Assembly: GCF_030270605.1 (NCBI RefSeq)
Contig: NZ_BSYJ01000001.1
Coordinates: 62,001-126,000, forward strand
DNA length: 64,000 nt
Source: Biformimicrobium ophioploci
GTDB taxonomy: Bacteria > Pseudomonadota > Gammaproteobacteria > Pseudomonadales > Cellvibrionaceae
Reading direction: 5' to 3'
Made by a program: the position numbers and the translations under genes. Positions within the stretch are counted from its first letter, which is position 1; the number at the start of each line of letters is the position of its first letter. Of the stretch, positions 1-8,225 are shown one piece after another. The notes below the pieces were generated by a model that worked only from the letters and a program-made list of their open reading frames with translations, did no database searches and was not told the DNA's origin.

Positions 1-1
1 G

Positions 2-1381
2 CCGGTCGGCTACAACCACTGGTCGTTCGGCAAACAGTTCATCACGGTCGAGAACAACTACAAGCGCGGCCGCATGGGCCTCGCTTATGAGATCGTGATC
101 AACTCCAACCCCTGCATCGCTTACCTCATGGAAGAAAACACCATGACGATGCAGGCACTGGTAATTGCCCACGCCTGCTACGGCCATAACTCTTTCTTCA
201 AGGGCAATTACCTGTTCCGCACCTGGACAGATGCCAGCAGTATCATCGACTACCTGATTTTTGCCCGCAATTTCATCGGCCAGTGCGAGGAAAGGTACGG
301 CCTGGAGGCGGTGGAGGAACTACTGGATTCCTGTCACGCGCTGATGAATTACGGCGTGGACCGCTACAAGCGGCCTTACCCGATTTCCGCGGAAGAAGAA
401 GAGCGCCGCCAGAAGGAGCGCGAGGAGTACCGCCAGCGCCAGCTCAACGACCTGTGGCGGACAATTCCGAAGAGCGAGGCAGAGACCGGCGACGACGACG
501 CCAGGCGCTTCCCGGAAGAACCGCATGAAAACATCCTGTACTTTATTGAAAAACATGCGCCGCTACTGGAAAACTGGCAGCGCGAAGTGATTCGCATAGT
601 CCGGAAGCTGGCGCAGTATTTTTACCCGCAGCGCCAGACCCAGGTCATGAACGAGGGCTGGGCGACCTTCTGGCATTACACGCTGCTGAATGAATTGCAT
701 CAGCGCGGCCGCGTCAGCGACGGCTTCATGCTGGAATTCCTGCAAAGCCATACCAGTGTGATTTACCAACCGCCCTATGACAGCCCGCACTACGGTGGCA
801 TCAACCCCTACGCACTAGGCTTTGCGATGTACTCGGACCTGCGCCGCATCTGCGAATCCCCAACGGAGGAAGACCGCCACTGGTTCCCGGATATCGCCGG
901 CAGTAACTGGGTGGATACGCTGCATTTCGCGATGCGGGATTTCAAGGATGAGAGCTTCATCCTGCAGTTCCTGTCACCCAAGGTCATGCGCGACCTGAAG
1001 CTGTTCAGCATTCGCGATGACGACCGGCAAAAGGAAATCGAGGTCACTGCAATTCACAATGAGGAGGGCTATCGCGCGGTGCGCGAGCAGCTGGCGGGCC
1101 AGTACAACCTGGGCAATCGCGAGCCAAACATCCAGGTGTATTCCGTCAACACCCGCGGCGATCGCTCGCTGACCCTGCATCACTTCCAGCACCAGCGACG
1201 GCCTCTCGGCGAGGATACCCAGGAGATCATGCGACACCTGCATCGCCTCTGGGGTTTCGATGTGCACCTGCACAGCGTCAACGACGGCGAGATCACCGCC
1301 AGTTTCCACTGCCCGGAGCCCGGCATGAAAGCGGTACACGGCCGGGACGACGACCCGATGCTGATTCCCGCACCGATCTGA
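2..1381 (+). CDS. spoVR: SpoVR family protein (partial, 5' end outside window)
   Basis: The reading frame is open from base 2, so the N-terminus lies before the window; the first internal ATG (position 74) is not the start. The visible 459 residues open with YNHWSFGKQF and continue through MGLAYEIVINSNPCIAYLMEE, the conserved core of the SpoVR/YcgB family, including the invariant NSNPCIAY. Further family blocks follow: HEN..F.EKHAP, MNEGWATFWHYT and GINPYALGFAMYSDL. In proteobacteria this protein is usually encoded with a PrkA-type kinase and a DUF444 protein as a stationary-phase/stress set. Those partners would be upstream and are not seen here. The biochemical role of the family is not settled. 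Confidence 0.93.
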   Translation, partial: PVGYNHWSFGKQFITVENNYKRGRMGLAYEIVINSNPCIAYLMEENTMTMQALVIAHACYGHNSFFKGNYLFRTWTDASSIIDYLIFARNFIGQCEERYGLEAVEELLDSCHALMNYGVDRYKRPYPISAEEEERRQKEREEYRQRQLNDLWRTIPKSEAETGDDDARRFPEEPHENILYFIEKHAPLLENWQREVIRIVRKLAQYFYPQRQTQVMNEGWATFWHYTLLNELHQRGRVSDGFMLEFLQSHTSVIYQPPYDSPHYGGINPYALGFAMYSDLRRICESPTEEDRHWFPDIAGSNWVDTLHFAMRDFKDESFILQFLSPKVMRDLKLFSIRDDDRQKEIEVTAIHNEEGYRAVREQLAGQYNLGNREPNIQVYSVNTRGDRSLTLHHFQHQRRPLGEDTQEIMRHLHRLWGFDVHLHSVNDGEITASFHCPEPGMKAVHGRDDDPMLIPAPI

Positions 1382-1411
1382 GGCGGCACGGCCACACCAG
1401 CCCTGGCGGTA

Positions 1412-1978
1412 TCAGTCGTCGAGCAGCAAGCGGACCTTGGCTTCCAGCTCGTTATAGGCGAAGGGCTTCGCCAGGACGGCATCGGCACCCTGCTCCAGCA
1501 GGTTGCCGAGCTGCGGATCCTGCTCATCCGCCATCACCAGCACCCGAGTATTGGCGAACTCGCTGCGTGAACGGATGCTGTCCAGTACCTGGTAGGCGTT
1601 GAGCCCGGGCATGCGGAAATTCAGCGTCACAACGGCGGGCTTTGCACCGCCAAGCCCCATACCCGCGCTGAAAGCGTCCGCGGCGATGTCCACTTCATAG
1701 CCCGCCTGTGTGAGCACGCGGCGTATCGCCGAGGCCATTTCCGGCTGCTCCTCGATCACCAGTACGCGACGGTTTCCCGTGCCCAGTTCGGCCGGCACCG
1801 GCATACCGTTGTTGCGCAGGAAGGCCACAAAGTCCTCCACGCGGATGCGATGATCACCGCGGCCGGGTAATTTGTATGCCTCAAGCTGTCCGCGCTCGAT
1901 CCAGCGAATCACGGTGCGGAAGTTGACTCCGCAGTATTTGGCTGCCTCGCCTGTGGTCAGAACCTTCAATTCCGCCAT
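1412..1978 (-). CDS. Excisionase/MerR-type DNA-binding protein with degenerate receiver domain
   Basis: 188 residues. Residues about 5-55 form a winged-helix/excisionase-type DNA-binding domain (LTTGEAAKYCGVNFRTVIRW, then RGDHRIRVEDFVAFL). Residues about 70-188 form a CheY-like receiver. The acidic pair is E76-E77 and the conserved Lys is K171 (AKPFAYNEL). The phospho-acceptor position reads TLNFRMPG, so N120 stands where Asp is expected, and A150 replaces the usual Thr/Ser. Phosphorylation in the usual way is therefore unlikely. The start is set at 1978 because AGGGGGAG (1987-1994, minus strand) lies 8 nt before this ATG; an in-frame ATG 24 nt further upstream has no such site. It is convergent with spoVR. 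Likely a transcription regulator; its targets are unknown. Confidence 0.8.
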   Translation of the reverse strand: MAELKVLTTGEAAKYCGVNFRTVIRWIERGQLEAYKLPGRGDHRIRVEDFVAFLRNNGMPVPAELGTGNRRVLVIEEQPEMASAIRRVLTQAGYEVDIAADAFSAGMGLGGAKPAVVTLNFRMPGLNAYQVLDSIRSRSEFANTRVLVMADEQDPQLGNLLEQGADAVLAKPFAYNELEAKVRLLLDD

Positions 1979-2047
1979 GCTGGCTGCTCCCCCTGTATTC
2001 AATGCGTTTTTTTATTCGTTGTTGCGCGTCAATTCGCGCGGTTTTTC

Positions 2048-2075
2048 AGTCCGGACTACTGGGTCTATCCGGACT
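2048..2075. repeat. Two direct copies of TCCGGACT upstream of the HTH-receiver gene
   Basis: TCCGGACT occurs at 2050-2057 and 2068-2075, 18 bp apart; the first is part of the 10-bp palindrome AGTCCGGACT (2048-2057). The pair lies about 70-97 bp upstream of the minus-strand HTH-receiver gene. It could be a binding site for that regulator itself. This is inference from spacing and symmetry only. Confidence 0.35.
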
Positions 2076-2152
2076 TAACTCCCGCACATACTTTTCTGAC
2101 GAAGAACACCCCCAATACCGCAACAAAATTGGTGATTAATTTACATACAGCG

Positions 2153-2180
2153 TTGACAGGTTAGACAGCATCGCTACAAT
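2153..2180 (+). promoter_or_regulatory. Strong sigma70-type promoter
   Basis: A perfect -35 hexamer TTGACA (2153-2158) and a -10 hexamer TACAAT (2175-2180) are separated by 16 bp. Transcription would begin near 2187. The intrinsic terminator at 2261-2291 lies only about 75-105 nt downstream, so the promoter either makes a short RNA or drives an attenuated leader for the lipoprotein gene at 2366. Confidence 0.7.
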
Positions 2181-2186
2181 AGACGC

Positions 2187-2291
2187 CAACTTGGGACGCA
2201 GGCTCCATGTGCCGACTACACGCCGCACCCTGCGTTTCAACAAAGAACCCTAAGACCCTTGGCCCCCTTGTTTTTTCGGGGCCTTTTTTTT
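2187..2291 (+). ncRNA. Putative terminated short transcript (sRNA or leader)
   Basis: This is the interval between the inferred start point of the TTGACA/TACAAT promoter and the end of a T-run terminator, about 105 nt. I do not recognise it as 4.5S, 6S, tmRNA or an Rsm-type RNA. It also contains an in-frame ATG (2207) opening an ORF that runs through the terminator into the lipoprotein frame. That start has no good ribosome-binding site, so read-through translation looks unlikely. The alternatives are an independent small RNA or a transcription-attenuation leader. Confidence 0.4.
2261..2291 (+). terminator. Intrinsic terminator of the short transcript
   Basis: The arms GGCCCC (2261-2266) and GGGGCC (2278-2283) form a 6-bp GC stem with an 11-nt loop, followed directly by eight T (2284-2291). 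It lies between the 2153 promoter and the downstream lipoprotein gene. Confidence 0.75.
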
Positions 2292-2365
2292 ATCTTGAAG
2301 AAAAATTCGACTGTCGGTCCACTCGGGCCCGAACCTGGCCCGCCGCCCGACGAAAGGAATCGCCT

Positions 2366-3109
2366 GTGCCCCGCCTCCAGAAATATGCGGCCTCTGCGCT
2401 GATACTGGCCAGCCTTGCCGGCTGCTCCCTGTTCAGGGCCGAACCGCTTCCGCCAATGCAAACCGTCAATGCGGTACCCCAGTCAGCCTCCTGGACAAAA
2501 GACTGGTGGGAGCAAAGACACGCTGAAAAAATTCAGCAGGCGAAATCGGCGAAGGTGGATTTATTGATGCTGGGTGATTCCATCACCCACGCCTGGGAAA
2601 CCACCGGAGCCGCGACCTGGGAAAAATTTTACGGTCAGCGGAACGCCTTCAATCTGGGATTCAGCGGTGACCGGACCGAGCATGTCCTTTGGCGCCTGCA
2701 AAATGGTGCTGTGGACAACCTCGTCCCGAAGCTGACGGTATTGATGATCGGTACCAACAATACGGGCTATCGAATGGACCCGGCCGGGCACACTGCAAAA
2801 GGCATAGAGGCCATTGTCGCCGAAATCAGAACGCGACTACCGGAGTCGAAGATCCTGATACTTGGCATTTTCCCACGGCACCACTCCCCCCATAACGAGA
2901 TGCGCCAGCGTAATAATGCGATAAACCGGCAGCTGGCCAGGCTCGAGAACGAGCCCCGGGTCTTTTTTTTGGATATCAATAATGCTTTCCTGGACGAGCA
3001 GCACAATCTCAGAAGCGAATTGATGCCGGACCTGCTGCACCCGAATGAAGCGGGTTACGAAGCCTGGGCCCGGGCGATGGAGCCAGCGATCAGGCGCCTG
3101 ATGTATTGA
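2366..3109 (+). CDS. GDSL/SGNH-hydrolase family lipoprotein
   Basis: 247 residues from a GTG start. GAAAGGA lies 8 nt upstream, and this start puts a lipoprotein signal peptide at the N-terminus ([19 protein letters not shown]) with lipobox LAGC; the longer upstream frame would bury it. The mature protein shows the SGNH blocks: [12 protein letters not shown] (nucleophile Ser in GDS), [23 protein letters not shown] (Asn block) and [13 protein letters not shown] with the Asp-x-x-His pair. Mammalian PAF-acetylhydrolase gamma-type and bacterial esterases share this arrangement. A role as a membrane-anchored esterase or acyl/sugar-ester hydrolase is likely; the substrate is unknown. The tight spacing to cca (28 bp) allows co-transcription. 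Confidence 0.85.
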   Translation: MPRLQKYAASALILASLAGCSLFRAEPLPPMQTVNAVPQSASWTKDWWEQRHAEKIQQAKSAKVDLLMLGDSITHAWETTGAATWEKFYGQRNAFNLGFSGDRTEHVLWRLQNGAVDNLVPKLTVLMIGTNNTGYRMDPAGHTAKGIEAIVAEIRTRLPESKILILGIFPRHHSPHNEMRQRNNAINRQLARLENEPRVFFLDINNAFLDEQHNLRSELMPDLLHPNEAGYEAWARAMEPAIRRLMY

Positions 3110-3137
3110 CCCTCAAGGCAGGAGGCAAGGAGTCAAC

Positions 3138-4361
3138 TTGAACACATTCCTGGTAGGCGGCGCGGTGCGCGATGAGTTACTCGGCTACCCGGTGCATGAA
3201 CGCGACTGGGTGGTGGTAGGCGCCACCCCGCAAGAGATGCTCGATAGCGGCTTTCGCCAGGTCGGGCGCGATTTCCCCGTGTTCCTGCACCCCGATACCG
3301 GCGAGGAATATGCGCTCGCCCGCACCGAGCGGAAAAGCGGTCACGGTTACGGCGGCTTTACCGTGTTTGCCGAGCCCAGCGTGACCCTGGAAGAGGACTT
3401 GCTGCGGCGCGACCTCACCATCAATGCCATAGCCAAAGATTCCGAAGGCCGTCTGGTGGACCCCTATGACGGTCGCGCCGACCTGGAACAGAAACTGCTG
3501 CGGCATGTATCCCCAGCCTTTGCCGAAGACCCACTGCGTATCCTGCGCGTCGCACGCTTTGCCGCACGCTACCACCACCTTGGGTTCCGGGTCGCGCCCG
3601 AAACCATGGCGCTGATGCGCGATATCGTCAACGCCGGGGAGGTGCAGCATCTGGTCGCAGAGCGCACCTGGAAGGAGGTCAGCCGTGCCCTGCTGGAGCG
3701 GGATCCGCAGGTATTTATCGAGGTGCTGCGCGAGTGTGGCGCCCTGGCCATCCTGCTGCCGGAGCTGGAAGCATTGTTTGGCGTACCGCAACCGGCGAAG
3801 CATCACCCGGAAATCGATACTGGCGCACACGTGCTGCTGGCGCTCAGGCAGGCGCCCGTCAGTTTGCCGGTCCGCTTTGCCGTGCTGCTGCACGATCTGG
3901 GCAAGGGGGTGACACCGGCGGAGATACTGCCCGCACACCACGGCCATGAAGCCGCCGGCCTGCCCCTGGTAAAAGCCGTATGTAAGCGCCTGGCATGCCC
4001 GCGGGGGGAGCGCGCACTGGCGCTGGCCGTGTGTGAATATCACCTACACTGCCACAGGGCATTCGAATTACAGCCCAAGACCGTATTCAAGATCATCAAG
4101 GCGCTTGACGCCCTGCGCCGCCCGCAACGGTTCGAGCACTTCCTTTCGGCCTGCCAGGCGGACGCACAGGGGCGTGCCGGGCTGCAGGACAGGCCCTATC
4201 CGCAGGCAGACTATCTGCGCGCGGCACTCGCGGCCTGCAACCGGGTAGAGCCACGCCAGTTTGTCACCCGCGGACTGGAAGGCGCAGAACTCGGCGAGGC
4301 GCTGCACCGGGCCCGCATCCGCGCCATAGCCCAGGTATCCAGGGAGGCTCCTTTTGACTGA
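3138..4361 (+). CDS. cca: Multifunctional CCA-adding tRNA nucleotidyltransferase
   Basis: 407 residues from a TTG start preceded by AGGAGGCAAGGAG. The N-terminal nucleotidyltransferase domain carries [13 protein letters not shown] and the metal-binding ERDWVVVG (the DxD-like block). [10 protein letters not shown] and [15 protein letters not shown] follow. The C-terminal half carries an HD phosphohydrolase domain ([32 protein letters not shown]), as in the E. coli enzyme with phosphodiesterase and phosphatase activities. The length matches the E. coli protein (about 412). It adds or repairs the 3' CCA of tRNAs in the cytoplasm. The stop overlaps the next gene's start by 8 bp, so the two are probably co-translated. 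Confidence 0.96.
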   Translation: MNTFLVGGAVRDELLGYPVHERDWVVVGATPQEMLDSGFRQVGRDFPVFLHPDTGEEYALARTERKSGHGYGGFTVFAEPSVTLEEDLLRRDLTINAIAKDSEGRLVDPYDGRADLEQKLLRHVSPAFAEDPLRILRVARFAARYHHLGFRVAPETMALMRDIVNAGEVQHLVAERTWKEVSRALLERDPQVFIEVLRECGALAILLPELEALFGVPQPAKHHPEIDTGAHVLLALRQAPVSLPVRFAVLLHDLGKGVTPAEILPAHHGHEAAGLPLVKAVCKRLACPRGERALALAVCEYHLHCHRAFELQPKTVFKIIKALDALRRPQRFEHFLSACQADAQGRAGLQDRPYPQADYLRAALAACNRVEPRQFVTRGLEGAELGEALHRARIRAIAQVSREAPFD

Positions 4362-5088
4362 ACGCGTTGCCCTGATCACCGGTGCGGCCAACAGGCTCGG
4401 CAAAGCCATGGCCGAGGCACTGCACCAGGACGGTTTCAATGTCGTCATCCACTTCCGCAACAGTGGCCAGGCCGCCGCATCCCTGATTGCCGGCCTGAAC
4501 CGGGTGCGCGCAGACTCCGCCGCCGGTGCCCAGGCGGACCTGTGCACAACCGGTGGGCCGGCCAGCCTTGCCACCCAGGCTCTGAAACACTGGGGCCGGC
4601 TGGACCTGCTGATCAACAATGCTTCCAGCTTTTTCCCGACGCCGCTGGATACCGCCACAGAGGCGCAGTGGGACGACCTGATCGGAAGCAACCTCAAGGC
4701 GCCGTTTTTCCTGTGTCAGGCACTGGTCGACAGCCTCAGCGCCAGCGGCGGCAGCATCGTCAACCTGGTGGACATCCACGCACAGCGTCCAATGCCCAAC
4801 CACCCGATCTACTCTGCCGCCAAGGCCGGGCTCGCCATGCTGACCAAGAGCCTGGCGGTGGAGCTTGCGCCGCGAATCCGCGTCAATGGCATCGCGCCGG
4901 GTGCCGTGCTGTGGCCGGAACACCACGGCCAGCTGAACACGCCGGAGGAAACCATCCTTTCCCGCACCCCCCTGCGGCGCACCGGCGAGCCCGCCGATAT
5001 CGTCGCGGCCCTGCGTTACCTGGTCGACGCTCCCTACGTCACCGGTCAGATCCTGGCTGTCGATGGCGGTCGCAGCCTGACGATCTGA
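4354..5088 (+). CDS. Pteridine reductase-like short-chain dehydrogenase
   Basis: 244 residues from a TTG start inside the end of cca, with AGGGAGG upstream. Classical SDR features: cofactor loop [15 protein letters not shown] (TGxxxRxG variant typical of NADPH-dependent pteridine reductases), [13 protein letters not shown], catalytic YSAAKAGL, and C-terminal [14 protein letters not shown]. The [10 protein letters not shown] block and RLGKA loop resemble PTR1/FolM-type enzymes that reduce dihydrofolate or dihydropterins. The location close to folK and folB fits a pterin role. Other SDR substrates cannot be ruled out from sequence alone. Confidence 0.82.
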   Translation: MTERVALITGAANRLGKAMAEALHQDGFNVVIHFRNSGQAAASLIAGLNRVRADSAAGAQADLCTTGGPASLATQALKHWGRLDLLINNASSFFPTPLDTATEAQWDDLIGSNLKAPFFLCQALVDSLSASGGSIVNLVDIHAQRPMPNHPIYSAAKAGLAMLTKSLAVELAPRIRVNGIAPGAVLWPEHHGQLNTPEETILSRTPLRRTGEPADIVAALRYLVDAPYVTGQILAVDGGRSLTI

Positions 5089-5173
5089 CCCGGCGGTAAA
5101 CAAAGCTGTGAACTAGCGGCCAACGGCCCTAGAATTGCGCCGCGCATGCGTCAAAACGTTGCAACAAGGCGCG

Positions 5174-5205
5174 ACACGCAACAAGAAACACACGCAACAA
5201 GAAAC
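5174..5205. repeat. Two perfect 16-bp tandem repeats
   Basis: ACACGCAACAAGAAAC is present at 5174-5189 and again at 5190-5205 in the 146-bp gap upstream of the phosphoribosyltransferase gene. The repeats sit 30-60 bp before its start codon and would lie in its 5' UTR. The function is unknown; slippage duplication is a simple explanation. Confidence 0.6.
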
Positions 5206-5234
5206 AACAGGAACCTGCAGGGAGAGGTATTGCA

Positions 5235-5834
5235 GTGAGCGACAAAAGATATATTTCCGCACAGGAACTGCTGGACGATTCTTTCGCCCTGGCCATGAAA
5301 GTATTCGAAAGCGGTTTCCGGCCCGACTATATCGTGGGTATCTGGCGCGGTGGCGCGCCGGTGGGCATTGCGGTACAGGAGCTGCTGGATTACCTCGGCC
5401 TGCACTCGGATCACATTGCGATCCGCACGTCTTCCTACACCGGCATCGAGGAGCGCGCCAAGACGGTCAAGGTGCACGGCCTGACCTATGTAATCAAGAA
5501 GGTACACTCACACGAGTCCCTGCTGATTGTCGACGATGTACACGATACCGGCCTCAGCATCGACCAGGTGATCAAGGACCTGCACAAGGCCTGCAAGAAG
5601 AATACCCCGGAAATCCGTATTGCCTGCCCCTATTACAAACCCGGCAAAAACAAGACGGACCGCGTACCGGATTACTATGTGCACGAGACTGAGGAATGGT
5701 TGGTTTTCCCGCACGAACTGAAAGGGCTGAGCGTGGATGAGGTGATCGAGCACAAGCCCGGTATCGCCCACCTCAAGGAGAAGCTGGCAAAACTCAAAGC
5801 CGATAGCGAACAGGGCTCAGAAGGCCAGGCTTAA
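5235..5834 (+). CDS. Phosphoribosyltransferase (hypoxanthine PRTase-like)
   Basis: 199 residues from a GTG start with GGAGAGG upstream. It is a type I PRTase: the PRPP-binding loop reads LLIVDDVHDTGLS (about residues 95-107), and the early block DYIVGIWRGGAPVG carries the pyrophosphate-binding Arg-Gly-Gly. The C-terminal part (PDYYVHETEEWLVFPHE) resembles hypoxanthine/xanthine-guanine phosphoribosyltransferases used in purine salvage. The exact base cannot be read from the sequence. The gene converges on folK and the two stop codons overlap (5831-5834). A 16-bp tandem repeat precedes it. Confidence 0.85.
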   Translation: MSDKRYISAQELLDDSFALAMKVFESGFRPDYIVGIWRGGAPVGIAVQELLDYLGLHSDHIAIRTSSYTGIEERAKTVKVHGLTYVIKKVHSHESLLIVDDVHDTGLSIDQVIKDLHKACKKNTPEIRIACPYYKPGKNKTDRVPDYYVHETEEWLVFPHELKGLSVDEVIEHKPGIAHLKEKLAKLKADSEQGSEGQA

Positions 5835-6331
5835 TTCGGCGGCGACCAGCTGAATTCGACAGCCCACAGTTTTTGCTTCGACTTGTCGTATGCGTCCCAA
5901 AGGGACGCATAACGCTCCCCGGTTTGCGGGTGGCGCGCATCCGGCGCAATCTCCGCGAGCGGCCACAATACGAAAGCATTGCGGGTTATCTCGTCGCGCG
6001 GCAACTGCACACCACCGTGTTCGCCCACCAGGTCGTCGTAGGTCAGGATATCGATATCCAGGGTCCGGGCACTAAACTTGGGACCATTGCGGCAACGCCC
6101 GTTGTCGTCTTCGATCTGCTTCAGTACCGCAGACAGTTCCGTTACGGACAGGCCTGTGTGGATGCCCACCACCAGGTTATAAAAGTTTTCCCCCTCGAAC
6201 CCCACCGCCTCGCTTTCATAAACAGAGGACACTTGCAACGCGCCAAATGCCTGCGCCAGCGCGTCGAGGGCTGCACAGATATGCTGCTCGCGTTCGATGT
6301 TGCTGCCGAGACTCAGGTACACCTGCGCCAT
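5831..6331 (-). CDS. folK: 2-amino-4-hydroxy-6-hydroxymethyldihydropteridine diphosphokinase
   Basis: 166 residues, the normal HPPK size. The motif order is typical: YLSLGSNIE at the N-terminus, then SSVYESEAVGF, NFYNLVVG, the signature RNGPKFSARTLDIDIL with the metal-binding DIDI pair, and a late LPRDEITRNAFVLWPLAEIAP. It pyrophosphorylates 6-hydroxymethyl-dihydropterin with ATP before dihydropteroate synthase acts. It starts 2 bp after the folB stop, giving a folB-folK pair. Confidence 0.96.
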   Translation of the reverse strand: MAQVYLSLGSNIEREQHICAALDALAQAFGALQVSSVYESEAVGFEGENFYNLVVGIHTGLSVTELSAVLKQIEDDNGRCRNGPKFSARTLDIDILTYDDLVGEHGGVQLPRDEITRNAFVLWPLAEIAPDARHPQTGERYASLWDAYDKSKQKLWAVEFSWSPPN

Positions 6332-6333
6332 GC

Positions 6334-6729
6334 TCAGAGCTCCGACCCGGTCGCCATGGCAGAGGGCGCTGCTTCTCTACGCTCGCCGCGCTCGATGATC
6401 ACACCCACGTCCCGCGCACCGCGCACGGCGCCCGGCTTGGACAGGCGCAAACGCAGCCAGCTGACGCCAAACTCGGTGCGCACGATGCTGGCGATTTCCT
6501 CCGCCATGGCCTCCACCAGTAAAAATTCGCTGCCTTCGACGAAGGCTATGAGGCGCTTGGCCACGGCCTTGTAGTTGAGGGTGTGTTCGATGTCATCGGT
6601 AGCCGCGGCCTTGCGGATGTCGGTCACCATTTCCAGATCAATACTGACGGTCTGGCGGATTTCCCGCTCCCAGTCGTAGATGCCGATGATGGTGTCGATC
6701 TTGAGATCGCGAATGTAAACAATGTCCAT
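6334..6729 (-). CDS. folB: Dihydroneopterin aldolase
   Basis: 131 residues. It opens with MDIVYIRDLKIDTIIGIYDWER, the FolB N-terminal block with the conserved catalytic Glu-containing region. It continues with DIEHTLNYKAVAK and LVEAMAEEIA and ends with LRLSKPGAVRGARDVGV, the typical K-P-x-A block. It cleaves dihydroneopterin to 6-hydroxymethyl-dihydropterin. It is directly upstream of folK. Upstream, towards tsaD, lies a long nested hairpin (6757-6843). Confidence 0.95.
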   Translation of the reverse strand: MDIVYIRDLKIDTIIGIYDWEREIRQTVSIDLEMVTDIRKAAATDDIEHTLNYKAVAKRLIAFVEGSEFLLVEAMAEEIASIVRTEFGVSWLRLRLSKPGAVRGARDVGVIIERGERREAAPSAMATGSEL

Positions 6730-6756
6730 AAGTTCCCGGGGGTTCTTTCCGGCAAC

Positions 6757-6843
6757 CGGTAAACACTTTCAAAACTTCCTGTCGGCTTCTCTTGTAAACC
6801 CAATACAGAAGCCTTACGGAAAATGTTTTGAAAGTGTTTACCG
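6757..6843. repeat. 87-nt nested inverted repeat between tsaD and folB
   Basis: Perfect 19-bp outer arms run CGGTAAACACTTTCAAAAC (6757-6775) and its complement (6825-6843). Inside, TTCC (6776-6779) can pair with GGAA (6818-6821), and GGCTTCT (6784-6790) with AGAAGCC (6807-6813), leaving a 4x4 internal loop and a 16-nt apical loop. No T-run follows on either strand, so it is not a standard terminator. It may be a MITE or REP-like element or an RNA-processing hairpin in the tsaD-folB-folK transcript. Confidence 0.8.
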
Positions 6844-6906
6844 CTCGCCTCAACGATAAAAGCTCACAGCACGAATATGAGCAACTATTCCATTTCCTGT
6901 TTCGGT

Positions 6907-7950
6907 CTATTGCCCGCCTGATGCTGACCGACTTATTTCCGCCAGCGGCCAGCGCGGGCGCACATCGATGGCCAGCCCCTGGGTTTCCCCGGCCTGCAGG
7001 CGCAGGCAACCGGCATAGGCAATCATGGCACCGTTGTCGGTGCAGAATTCCGGGCGCGCGTAGAATACGCGGTTGCCGTCCTCTGCCAGTTTGGCTTCCA
7101 GTCTTTGGCGCAGCAACTGGTTGGCGGATACTCCGCCGGCGATCACCAGGGTCTTGCGCCCAGTCTGTTTCAGCGCCCGTCGGCATTTGATCACCAGGGT
7201 GTCCACCACCGCGGACTGGAATGCCGCGGCAATGTCGGCGCAGGTCTGGTCGTCGGGCAGGCCATCGGCCTGCGCATGGTCGCGCACGGTGGTCAGGGTA
7301 TAGGTCTTGAGGCCACTGAAGCTGAAATCCAGCCCGGGCCTGTCTGTCATCGGGCGCGGGAATTTAAAGCGGCGCTCGTCGCCTCGCTCTGCCATCGCAG
7401 CAATGCGTGGCCCACCGGGATAATCGAGGTCGAGCATCTTGGCAGCCTTGTCGAAGGCCTCACCCGCAGCGTCATCCAGGGATTCACCCAGCAGTTCATA
7501 CTGGCCAATACCCTGCACATCCACCAACTGGGTGTGGCCGCCGGACACCAACAGCGCCACAAACGGGAATTGCGGCGGCTGCGGCTCGAGCATCGGTGCC
7601 AGCAGGTGCCCCTCCATGTGGTGCACGCCAACTGCGGGCACATCCCAGGCGTAGGCGAGGCTGCGCCCGATACAGGCACCCACCATGAGCGCGCCGATCA
7701 GTCCGGGCCCGGCGGTGTAGGCCACCGCATCGACATCCGAACTTTCAACACCGGCTTCCGCCAGCACTTGTTCCACCAGCGGCAGGGTTTTGCGCACATG
7801 GTCGCGACTGGCCAGTTCCGGCACTACGCCGCCGTATTCACTGTGCAGCTGCACCTGGCTGTAGAGGGCGTGCGCGAGCAGGCCGCGCTCGCTGTCATAC
7901 AGCGCGATGCCCGTTTCGTCGCAGGAGGTTTCGATTCCAAGTACTCGCAT
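6907..7950 (-). CDS. tsaD: tRNA N6-adenosine threonylcarbamoyltransferase
   Basis: 347 residues from the ATG at 7950, which gives the family's normal N-terminus [14 protein letters not shown]; an upstream in-frame extension of 64 codons has no family similarity. Kae1/TsaD landmarks: [10 protein letters not shown], the metal-binding [34 protein letters not shown] and [11 protein letters not shown]. With TsaB, TsaE and TsaC it makes t6A37 on ANN-decoding tRNAs. It is divergent from rpsU, a very common arrangement in gammaproteobacteria, and lies upstream of folB and folK. Confidence 0.96.
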   Translation of the reverse strand: MRVLGIETSCDETGIALYDSERGLLAHALYSQVQLHSEYGGVVPELASRDHVRKTLPLVEQVLAEAGVESSDVDAVAYTAGPGLIGALMVGACIGRSLAYAWDVPAVGVHHMEGHLLAPMLEPQPPQFPFVALLVSGGHTQLVDVQGIGQYELLGESLDDAAGEAFDKAAKMLDLDYPGGPRIAAMAERGDERRFKFPRPMTDRPGLDFSFSGLKTYTLTTVRDHAQADGLPDDQTCADIAAAFQSAVVDTLVIKCRRALKQTGRKTLVIAGGVSANQLLRQRLEAKLAEDGNRVFYARPEFCTDNGAMIAYAGCLRLQAGETQGLAIDVRPRWPLAEISRSASGGQ

Positions 7951-8079
7951 GGAAAGCCCATATTTGTGACCGTACAGCCCGCTTAAGGCACCGCCACCTG
8001 CCCGCAAACCCAGACGGGGCGGGCCCTGGCGCGGGCTTTTGCCCCGCGGGTGGCCTATCATACAGATTGCCGTCCGGTG

Positions 8080-8108
8080 TTGCGATTGCCGCAACAAGTG
8101 TATAGAAT
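8080..8108 (+). promoter_or_regulatory. Promoter of the rpsU cluster
   Basis: -35 TTGCGA (8080-8085) and -10 TAGAAT (8103-8108) are separated by 17 bp, in the 275-bp gap between divergent tsaD and rpsU. The expected 5' UTR is about 110 nt. The tsaD-proximal part of the gap (about 8013-8050) is GC-rich and can form a hairpin; no clear tsaD promoter was identified. Confidence 0.6.
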
Positions 8109-8225
8109 TTGCGCCCTCTCGAGCCTGTGGATGAATTTTCACCCGGGTTTACAATCGTGGAAGGTCGCCTGTTATCAATACTGGACGCTGGCGACGCCGA
8201 GTATGTTTAGTTATCAGGTAAACCA

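Noticed and set aside
2207-2365. N-terminal extension of the GDSL lipoprotein from the ATG at 2207
   Set aside because: It would put about 50 residues before the lipoprotein signal peptide and runs through a terminator; the GTG at 2366 has a ribosome-binding site.
6792-6800. TTGTAAACC in the loop of the tsaD-folB hairpin, identical to a BirA half-site
   Set aside because: No matching GGTTTACAA partner at the right spacing, and no biotin gene next to it.
6757-6843. Integron attC site
   Set aside because: The arms do not carry the R/L box core sequences (GTTRRRY/RYYYAAC) and no cassette structure is present.
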